Positions 1-9,000 of a stretch of DNA of 63,914 bases are shown here, piece by piece (the stretch's first letter is position 1; every line of letters starts with the position of its first letter). The position numbers and the translations under genes were made by a program. The DNA is from CAXBNB01 sp040151475 (GTDB taxonomy: Bacteria; Bacteroidota; Bacteroidia; Cytophagales; Cyclobacteriaceae), in the NCBI RefSeq assembly GCF_040151475.1, contig NZ_JBDKWG010000096.1, positions 1-63,914 of the forward strand, read 5' to 3'. Below the pieces are notes generated by a model. That model made no database searches, had not been told where the DNA came from, and saw only the letters and a list, made by a program, of their open reading frames with translations.

Positions 1-161
1 TGAATGTGACAAAATAAAATTGATTCTGGTCTCTTATTGCATATTTACGACCCATAACACCAAATATACAATGTTTTAATTTTTCATGGAATCGATGCTT
101 GACGAAAAAATGGCTATGTAGATGACCTCAGCGTGGTTTCTCTGTATTCTTACATTATATT

Positions 162-193
162 TGGTCTCAGCGAGACGCTAAGACCAGTGGGGG
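162..193. repeat. Hairpin repeat, copy 1, downstream of RHS orphan cassette
   Basis: First of three copies of one repeat. The inner part, GGTCTCAGCGAGACGCTAAG plus ACC, folds on itself: GGTCT and AGCG pair with CGCT and AGACC around an AGA loop, with one C/A mismatch. An AGTGGGGG tail follows on the plus strand. The other copies are at 221-243 (right part only) and 2446-2478. All three lie just outside the toxin/immunity pairs of the RHS locus, so they are read here as boundary repeats of the cassette. Confidence 0.8.
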
Positions 194-220
194 CTAAACC
201 CCTTAAACTGACGGATATGG

Positions 221-243
221 CGAGACGCTAAGACCAGTGGGGG
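221..243. repeat. Hairpin repeat, partial copy 2, directly after the immunity-like gene
   Basis: The repeat from CGAGACGCTAAGACC through the G tail recurs here; the left arm is replaced by unrelated bases. It touches the stop codon of the lipoprotein gene that ends at 246. The 27 bp between copies 1 and 2 are unique sequence. Confidence 0.75.
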
Positions 244-245
244 AA

Positions 246-842
246 TCATTCTTTTAAATAATAATAATTTTTTTTGAGATATTCTTCAAAGCTCTCGGGT
301 TTAACAGGTTGTTCACCAAGCTTATTTCTAAATTCTTCATATAGTCTAGTTATTTCTGAATTTGCAGGTTCAATATCCTTAATTATGGATATTATATAAA
401 AAGAATCCTCTTCATAACCAGCATAAAACCTCAATTGAGCTAATAAGTAGAGTGCCAGAATATTTCCATTTTCAATTCTTATACTTTCACGAAGAATCTG
501 ATCAAAAAGCGAATTTTTTAGGTTGTATTTATACTTCAGATAAATTCCCAGTTTTAATACCTCATTCGATGAATTTAAAAATGGTGTTATATAATTTCCC
601 AAATAGGCCAAGTATTTATCCCCATTATCGTCAATACTTAAATTACCAACATCTATTTTAACAATAGCTTGTGAGATTTCGGAACATTTCGAAAAATCCT
701 TACGCATAGAATATTGGATAAATAAGGCTGTAGAATCATTTAATTTTGAAATAATAAACTCATCAAAATTGAATTTAATATCTTCACTTTTGGTCGTACA
801 TGAAATAGTAACTAATAGAAGAAAAGAAGAAAATATTTTCAT
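246..842 (-). CDS. Putative lipoprotein, candidate immunity protein of the orphan RHS tip
   Basis: A 198-residue protein of no family I recognise. The first 15 residues form a lipoprotein signal (hydrophobic FLLLVTIS followed by Cys), so the mature protein should be anchored in a membrane facing the periplasm or surface. The rest is mixed polar sequence with several Tyr-rich helices, somewhat TPR-like in rhythm (LALYLLAQLRFYAGYEEDSF). It starts 2 bp after the stop of the orphan RHS tip and is followed at once by a hairpin repeat. A small gene directly behind a variable RHS tip is normally the cognate immunity gene; here that is inference from position only. If so, a lipoprotein partner would suggest a toxin acting in the envelope. 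Confidence 0.6.
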   Translation of the reverse strand: MKIFSSFLLLVTISCTTKSEDIKFNFDEFIISKLNDSTALFIQYSMRKDFSKCSEISQAIVKIDVGNLSIDDNGDKYLAYLGNYITPFLNSSNEVLKLGIYLKYKYNLKNSLFDQILRESIRIENGNILALYLLAQLRFYAGYEEDSFYIISIIKDIEPANSEITRLYEEFRNKLGEQPVKPESFEEYLKKNYYYLKE

Positions 843-844
843 AT

Positions 845-2403
845 TTATTCGGGTTTAGGTTTTAGAATACGTTTGAACAGCTGTATTTTTTTCTCCTTTC
901 TACCAACCTTCATAGTAGCAATATTATTACTATCATTTTCAACAAAATCAACTAACTTATCAAAATCTGCTTTCAATTTTGAAATCTTATCGGGATCAGC
1001 TACTGATAACAATGAACCATTCCCAGCACTAATTAAGGGCACATCTCCATCTAAAGAGAAGTTGAGCAACTCCTCTAATTCTTCGATATTTCTAGAAATA
1101 ACATCTTGAGATTGTGCTTTATTAATTACATCAATTACCCAATCTGCTCTAACTTTATCTCTTGTGAGCATGTTTTTTACAATCTGATAGTTTAGTGTTT
1201 CACCTTGGTTTTTTCCTCTATCATAAGCTTTCTTGAATTCATCAACTATGCCCAATATGGCGTTTCCTCGAGAAATTACACCAAGAGATCTTCCAAGGTT
1301 AGAACTGTTCACAACTCCTAAATCTCTAAATTCTAAACCTAGCCCCACTAAAGATTTAACCCCATCAGAAAACGTTTTTTTAGGTTTTGTTTTTGCTTCA
1401 AATTTAGCTGCCGATTGCATAAAATCTAACCTTTGAGTGTATTCGTTAATATAGATTTTTGCAGAAACTTGATGAGAATTTTGAAGTTTTAATCTAGGAG
1501 TTAAGTCTATGTCGTATAATGTACTTTTAAAAAATTCTAACCCGTCCAAATCTATACCATCAATTGGTCTATTTGAGGCAAACTGATAAGGTGTTAGCAT
1601 TGGATATGAACCACGTAACGGATCAACACTCAGGAACTTACCTATACTCGGGTTATAAATCCTAAACCCATAATCATAATGGGTACTTGACCCCCACTCC
1701 CCGTTTGAGTCCTTCTCCTTACCGTTAAACCCATATCTATATCACTGGAAGCACTTAGACTTCTACCCGGCATTTCCAGGCCAAAGGGATAGTAGTCTGC
1801 AGTGGAGATGGTCTTTGCCAGGTGGGTGCCTTCGGCATCTACATAGAGTTCGTCACTTACTACCGCCATCACATTGCCCAGGTGGTTGGTGAGCTCGTAG
1901 TGGCGCTTGCCCAGCTGGTGGCTAAGGACGGAGACATTGCCCCCTCCGGTGTACTGCCCCAGTCGGCTACTGCCATAGATGGGCTGCTCTGCCAGTGCCC
2001 CGTCTTTATATACCGCCATCACATTGCCGGAGGCATCCCGCACATAGTGCGTGGTACTGCTGTTGCCTTCTACGTCGGTCGTTTTTTTCAGGGCACGGTT
2101 GCCGGCTGCATCGTAGGTGTACGCCACGTGCCCACCTGCATCAAGGGTTACCTTATTTACTTTGCCATATACGGTCCAGTCTATCTCCGTGCCGTCCTGA
2201 TGGTTTTCTATGATGTTGCCTATGTAGTCATACCTGAAGGTGAAAGAACCTGCCGTCACAGCCGATGCATCGGATATATAAGCGGTAAATTCTCCTCCGT
2301 CTTCAGCCACAAAGCCATCTTCGAGGTAAACAGACTCTGTGGCTTGTACTGTCAAAACAAACCAAAAGGAAAATGAAAAAATTAAAATCCCTATATTTCT
2401 CAT
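845..2403 (-). pseudogene. Orphan RHS core fragment with its own signal peptide and an alternative C-terminal tip (frameshifted)
   Basis: The start codon at 2403 opens a hydrophobic signal peptide (ILIFSFSFWFVLTVQA). It joins at VQATES to RHS core sequence nearly identical to the 2517-residue RHS protein at 3050-10603. The frame breaks around 1735-1745: compared with the intact gene (SSMYRYGFNGKEKD) one base is missing, so the reading runs out into SSDIDMGLTVRRR and stops at 1642. In the shifted frame the core resumes (RYGFNGKEKD, YDYGFRIYNPSIGKF, TPYQFASNRPIDGIDLDGL) and runs into a 230-residue tip that ends at 845. The tip is helical and unrelated to the tip of the main RHS gene. This is the usual form of a displaced RHS tip cassette. 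As sequenced it cannot make a full product unless ribosomes slip or start inside at the ATG at 1600. Confidence 0.8.
1538..2350 (-). repeat. Duplicated RHS core segment, copy in orphan cassette
   Basis: This segment matches 3856-4671 inside the main RHS gene. From about 1800 to 2350 the two copies differ at only a few scattered bases; nearer the tip they diverge. The high identity points to recent duplication or continuing gene conversion, and it provides homology for exchange of tips between orphan and main gene. Confidence 0.85.
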
Positions 2404-2445
2404 TGCACTTTGTTCATAGTTGATGTGCTCTAACCTCTAATTGTT

Positions 2446-2478
2446 TGGTCTCAGCGAGACGCTAAGACCAGTGGGGGG
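2446..2478. repeat. Hairpin repeat, copy 3, between main RHS immunity gene and orphan start
   Basis: Full-length copy of the hairpin repeat seen at 162-193, identical over the core and with one extra G in the tail. It lies 46 bp below the stop of the main immunity-like gene (2524) and 43 bp upstream of the orphan start codon (2403). Copies therefore bracket the orphan cassette on both sides. Confidence 0.8.
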
Positions 2479-2523
2479 CTTTCTATCTACAACCTTGCAC
2501 CATTAGGGGTTCGATCTGGCATC

Positions 2524-3045
2524 TTACAACCTTGGACGAACGACTGGTATCCTTGATTTTATCTCTTTTAGTGAGTCAGAATCATAAAATTCTTTTATGA
2601 TTAGAAATCTCCTTTTTTTTTGCTTTAAGCCCCAAACACTCTTGACAAATGAATTTGCTGTAAAAAGAATACTTGAATCAAAGCCATAATTACTTTTTTC
2701 TCCTTCCTGATAATCCCACAAGTATTGCATATCACAGGTCAAAATATTTGGCGCGCTAATTCCAAAGAAGGAGTGAGGATAAAATGATATTACTACCTCA
2801 TTTTCAGCAAATTCAATTGAAAAAACAATAGTGCGAAGAATGTCAATAACCGTTGACCTTAACAATGATATCATAACTACACAGAACACACTTACTATAC
2901 TCCAATAATAGATGTAATTAATGCCCCTTGTAACTACTAAGGTAATTACAATCGCAATTACAGTATAAAGCAAAACATATAGTATCCTTTTTTTCAAAAG
3001 GCCTTTAACTACCCCATTCATTTTTTCGTTTGCTTTCAAAAGCAT
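2524..3045 (-). CDS. Two-helix membrane protein, candidate immunity protein of the main RHS tip
   Basis: A 173-residue protein with two adjacent transmembrane helices near the N-terminus (about residues 20-39 and 44-63) and a soluble C-terminal domain of mainly beta character with a basic patch (WGLKQKKRRFLIIKEF). The layout resembles the YcxB/PH-like immunity proteins found after toxins, but I cannot assign the family. It starts 4 bp after the stop of the 2517-residue RHS gene, so the two are almost certainly translated from one message. An integral inner-membrane immunity protein would suit a toxin tip that acts on the membrane, in keeping with the Gly/Ala-rich hydrophobic stretches of that tip. 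Function is inferred from position. Confidence 0.6.
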   Translation of the reverse strand: MLLKANEKMNGVVKGLLKKRILYVLLYTVIAIVITLVVTRGINYIYYWSIVSVFCVVMISLLRSTVIDILRTIVFSIEFAENEVVISFYPHSFFGISAPNILTCDMQYLWDYQEGEKSNYGFDSSILFTANSFVKSVWGLKQKKRRFLIIKEFYDSDSLKEIKSRIPVVRPRL

Positions 3046-3049
3046 TTAT

Positions 3050-6000
3050 TTATTCTTTTAAATTCTCAATAGATTCATCTATCTGCTTATCTATTTGTTT
3101 ATTCTTTTCCCGGGTATTATGAAGACCATTATCTATTGACTCCATAAGACTGTTTACAGAGTTTATATCAATATAGAACATTAACGCAGCATTTTTACTT
3201 CCTTCATTGACCACTGTACTAGCCGAACCAATAATAGGTGTACCTTTCAATAAACCTGATGCATTAACTGCAATTCCAACATCCAAGAAAAAATCTACAA
3301 CCGCTGCTGCTGCATTAGCATCTTTATCATTTGTAGCCATTCCTGTAAACATTCCTACAACCCCGCCGGCTGCAGGAAATACTGAATCATCAAAATCTGT
3401 TACCACATAATCTGCTAGTTGCACAGTTCCTATTCCAAATTTAGTTCCTCCATGAAGAACCAATGCTGTCGAAGTTCCTACTGAAATACCTTCACCAGCT
3501 AATCCAACTGCAATTTCAGTTGACCCTACGAATAAATTACCAATCGCATTCATAAGCCTAGGATCCTTAGTAACACGCCTCTTTGTAAATTGCATAAAGC
3601 TAGCTTCTATCCCATCTACCGAATATGATAAAAGTAATGCTCCCGTTGGAGATGGGTTACGGTTTTGTCCACCATAGTTTTTGAAATACTCTCGTTTCTC
3701 TGCGGTGCTGTTCCATTGAACCATCTCATTAACTTTTAGCATGCTTCGAAACTCTTTTTTATTCATATCAAGCTCCTCTTTGAGCCCAGAGTCATGGATA
3801 ACCCTCACTACGCTTCCAGTTTTATTTTTCGCCTTAATTGCTATGTATTCTTCTAATCCATCTAAATCAATCGCCATAATAGGTTTGTTCCCTGCGAACT
3901 GATAAGGTGTATACCAAGGGTAAGAAGATGTAAGAGGGTCTACCGATAAGAAGCGTGCTATACTCGGGTTATAAATCCTAAAACCATAGTCATAAGTAGC
4001 CGTAGTGCCACCTCCTAAGTCTATGTCCTTTTCCTTACCGTTAAAACCATACCTATACATACTGGATGCACTCAGGCTCCTGCCGGGCATATCCAGGCCA
4101 AAAGGGTAATAGTCTGCTGTGGAGATGGTCTTTGCCAGGTGGGTGCCTTCGGCATCTACATAGAGTTCGTCACTTACTACAGCCATTACATTGCCCAGGT
4201 GGTTGGTGAGCTCGTAGTGGCGCATGCCCAGCTGGTGGCTAAGGGCAGAGACATTGCCCCCTCCGGTGTACTGCCCCAGTCGGCTGCTGCCATAGATGGG
4301 CTGCTCTGCCAGTGCCCCGTCTTTATATACCGCCATCACATTGCCGGAGGCATCCCGCACATAGTGCGTGGTACTGCTGTTGCCTTCTACGTCGGTTGTT
4401 TTTTTCAGGGTACGGTTGCCGGCTGCATCGTAGGTGTACGCCACCTGCCCACCTGCATCGAGGGTTACCTTATTTACTTTGCCATATACTGTCCAGTCTA
4501 TCTCCGTGCCGTCCTGGTGGTTTTCTATGATGTTGCCTATGTAGTCATACTTGAAGGTAAAAGAACCTGCTGTCACAGCCGATGCATCGGATATATAGGC
4601 GGTAAATTCTCCTCCGTCTTCAGCCACAAAGCCATCTTCGAGGTAAACAGACTCTGTGGCCTGCACTACCACTGTCTCCCCTGCTCCTACCCGGGCACTA
4701 CCCCCTATATTGAGTGTGGGATAGATTTTGTCTCCCGTAGATACAGAACCGCTGCTGATGTGTTTTACTTCTACTTCATTGGCCTCCAGGCCGGTGAGGC
4801 GGTTTCGTCCGGAGGCATATTGGTATTCAAAATTATCCATTACCAGACCATTCTGGTCTTTTCTGATAAGGGTACCGAGGTTGCCGTTTGGATCATAACT
4901 GTAGTCGGTATCGTAGGTCTCGGCACTGCCACGTGCCTGGTAGCCTCCTGCTCCGGGATCGTAAGCCCCTAGTCCTTTGGAGGCAATGATGCGGTTGAGC
5001 TGGTCGTATCGGTAGGCCATGGCGTTCATACCTTTTTCAGGTTCATCATTGTACTCACCCACATGGTCGAGCCAGGTATTCATCCAGGAGATGTTGCCAT
5101 TGTAGAGTCCTGTGCCGTCTTCACCTACATTATAGGTATCTGCGTGCTGATACATCGCCCATAGGTTGTCATCCCTGTCGGCTATATCGGTCATGCCAGC
5201 TTTGGGCTCAAAGTCTCCATCGAAGTAACCCAGTGTCATGGCAAATTCGTCTTTAGCGAAATTGGGACTCTGGATAAACGGACTGCCATCAAAAGGGACA
5301 TTCACGCCCTTGAGCCAGCCCTGGAGGGTATAGTAGTAGTCGAGTTGTTGGATGTTTTTCTCCCCAAGCTGCACGTTTTTCAGTGGGCCATGCGGATAGT
5401 ATTCATAGACGGCATCCTGGTTCCATATCAGTCCATCGGTGGAAGTAGCTACTGTGGTGATGCGGTTGTCGGCATCATAGCTGTATTTGTGCATGAAGCT
5501 GTCGTCTTCACCGTATTGGTAAAACACATAGTTGACATTGCCACTGACCAGATCGTACACATAGTCGATGCGCTTGGGTTCAAGACCGGGAATCTCCTGC
5601 ATCAGGCTTTTTACATTGCCATGCGGATCGTAGCTGTAATAGGTCCTGGTGGTATTGGTATTGGAAGACACATCGGGTAATACTTCCACCTGGGCTACCC
5701 TGCCACGGAGGTAGCTTTGTGTAAAAGTAGGCGAAGCACCCGCCACTTTAAGGTCGTAATAAGTACGTGTCAATTCTGAGAGGTCGTAAGTGATTTCGTC
5801 AGGGAAGTCTTCGTCGTTGAGCAATGTGGCTAACGTACCGGAATTTGCTGCTGAGAGCAAATCCACCTCATAAGACAGTTTACCCACTTCTGTAATCCGA
5901 CCCTGTCTGTCATATTTGGTATAGGAGTATTCTTCGTCGAATTTTTGCTGTGGATTTTGGGACAACCGCAGCTGGCCTTTGCTGTTGTATCGGAATCTGG

Positions 6001-9000
6001 TGATGCCGGGAATGCTTATTTCCGGGTCGTTTGGATCGGTACCTCCATGGTCGGGGGTTTCCTGCTCCACGAGTTGGTTTAGAGAGTTGTATCTGTACTG
6101 TGTTCGGTAAGCATGTGCTCCATTCATGCCATATTTCACCCCTTTGGGGGGAACAGTCTGCACGAGGTTGCCCGCACGGTTGTAGTAGTAGAGCGTATGG
6201 TGATATTCCTTAGGCTCGTAAGAGAATGTAAAAGTTTCGTCAATATTGTCCAGGCACTGCGCAGCGTAATCAACAACGTAATCATTGATTACTGTCTGGA
6301 GGTAATCTTCCTGTTGTTGTTTGACAATGGCCTGACGGTCGGCTTCCAGATTGGCTTCACATTGGTTTTTGTATTTGGCTATTTCGATATTGAGATCCAA
6401 GGCAAATAAGTCTTGTGAGTATTGGAGGCAACCTGCTAAACCCACATCATTGCACCCTCCTCCGGAAAATGGAGCTGTGCAAGATTCTACATTTAGTGTA
6501 ATGTCATTACCGATAAGAATAACATCATCTACTCCTCTGGTCAGGTTTCTTATTTTATAAAAATAAACTCCTTCATCTGATGGCGAAACATTTTCCACTA
6601 CAAAAGTATAGTTATCTTCATCAAATGATGTACTAACCAAAGAAGGGTTCATCAAACCGTCACCAGCAGGATCAAACCACCATTCATATTCACTATCCAC
6701 AACACCATCTCCAAATTGGGTAGCCAACCCACGGTCAATATTTACTGTCAATGTTATATTTTGCCCCTGCTCAACATCTATAGTAGTAGCCTTACCTACT
6801 TTATTTTGCGTACCCAATGATGAACTTGAAATGCTCTCATCATACCTAATCAATCCTACAGGGATTAAATCCTCAAAAGTGAAATAATTATCAGATAAAT
6901 AAAGTGTAGGTACTCTGGATATTACTTCTGCAGCAGCATTGGATATATCCTGAAAATGGTTGCCACTAACATTCAAGTAAATAAGGTTGTCAACTATGCC
7001 ATCAAGATTCGCCAAATCACCTCCTATATTATTAAAGTCAATACTCAAGGCTCTTAAGTCCGTATTGAAATTTTGAAATACTGGTAAATTTCCACTTATC
7101 CCTTTTTTCCTAATATCAATCCATCGCAATCTACCATTTGAAGCTGTGGAATACACTCCCTCCATATCACAGTAATCATTCTTCAATGCAGCTGAAGCAT
7201 ACCAGTTCTTAGTATTATCAGCAAATTCCCAATTTGTACCATCCATATCATCGTACATGTCAATTAAGAGATTTCGGTCATCGGTATTACTTATGGTCAA
7301 TGGTCCAGTAGCTGAAGTGTAATCACTACCATCGAAAGTTAAACACTGATTGGTATCTGGGTCAGCAAGCCTTAGGTCATAGGGTCCCTCATTGTTGTTG
7401 ATATATGTAATGTCAGTCATGAATTTATTACATTGTAAATCAATCACCAATGGAGATTCTTCCAATGAGCATGAACCCAGATATCCCTGAATAGATGCAA
7501 GGCTAGTATTGCCTGCCGTAATATCGTCTTTGATAATGTAGCGTAAAGTTGGCATCCCTCTACCGGCAAAATAATTTCTCAGGTGGCTTCTAATGGATAC
7601 AGTATCCGACTCACTGAAAGTAATATCGCAATGAAATGCCATTACAGACACCAGCACATCCAATTCTTCACTGGTAATTTCCCCCGATGCTCCCTGATCT
7701 TCGCCCCATTGCTGTATGTCATCGGATATAAGGTTAGGGTATCCTTTTAGGGGGTTCGCTGCATTTGTTCTGTCATATTCATCCACCAATGCCTGACAAC
7801 TGTTAGCAACAGCTATTTCCTTTTGGATTCTTCTTTTTTCATCGAGGTAAAAAGAGCGGTACAACTGCCATCTGGCTTCATCGATTTCGGCACTGTTGTC
7901 CCCACCCGGATTATTTGTGATAATATTCAGATACAAAAAGTGTATGCCGTTGGCTGGTGGAGCACCCAGATCTGCCTCCATTTTCCCTGTCTCAATATCA
8001 ATGAGATAAGTGGTATTTGTGGGATCAACCATTTCATCCAGAGGTCCAAAAATTGACGTTTCAGAGTCTCCGGTATCCGGATCATTTCGTTCGATTTCCA
8101 GGCTATTCAGTCTGTCAAGTATCGTCTGCTTCTCAGATGTTCCTTCCAATGATGAAGAGAAATAAGGATCTGAATCGACCAAATCTACTACCGTAAAGGT
8201 ATTGGCAGGATCAGCTGTTGCTTTATATGCAGCAATGGCATCTGTCCAGTTTTCTATCAGATATAGCTTGTCATCAAATATTTCACTCTCCATATTGTCC
8301 ATACAGGAGGTGTATTGGCAAAAAAGCGAATGGTCAAAAACGTCATTGCCTGATGATAAATTTTCATAATCGTTGAAATACGCAATCAAATCATCGTAAA
8401 GTAACCCTGATGGATTTGCACCTTCTAAAATTTCTGATATGATGGTTTGTTTGATGTTTTCACAATCTTTCAAAGCCATTTCTGGAATAATGGTCTCTCC
8501 CGGATCAATGGTCGAAGTATTTACATCACAAAAAGAAACATCAATAGCCGGAACATTGTTGGCGATGGTAATGGATTGTGCCTGTACAACCGAAGAGGAC
8601 AATACCTCCACTTTTATTTCTTCATAGGTGAGTTTGTGAGGCCTTACTATTTTAGATATGGTATAATCTCCGATTTTGGAGAACGTGCTATTCCCGGTCA
8701 AAGAGACGTTTTGAACTAACTGAACATTGCAATCAGTGGCAGTTACATCAACAGCAGAAGCTGAAAGTGCCTCCACTCCATCAGGATCTATTACTCTAAT
8801 ATCTATATCATATTTACATGCTTGGCAGGGAATATCGTCCATAGTAGCTGCCAGTGCCCGGAACACTGAAGTAAAAGTATAATTTGTGGTAACAGCATTC
8901 AGTATTTTGTAAATAGTAACCCTGGATCCATCTGTCAACTCATAGCGATCGCTCAAATCAACTACAAAAGGGGAACTCACATTCAAATTATAATCTGATA

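Noticed and set aside
162..2478. Integron attC sites for the hairpin repeats
   Set aside because: No GTTRRRY core site and no integrase gene; the hairpin is too short for an attC.
2495..2530. tRNA-like sequence (GGTTCGA block) near 2509
   Set aside because: The T-loop-like GGTTCGATC has no matching acceptor, D or anticodon arms.
4139..4972. 277-codon open frame on the plus strand inside the RHS gene
   Set aside because: It is a shadow of the YD-repeat coding strand; the same shadow occurs opposite the orphan copy at 1822-2376.
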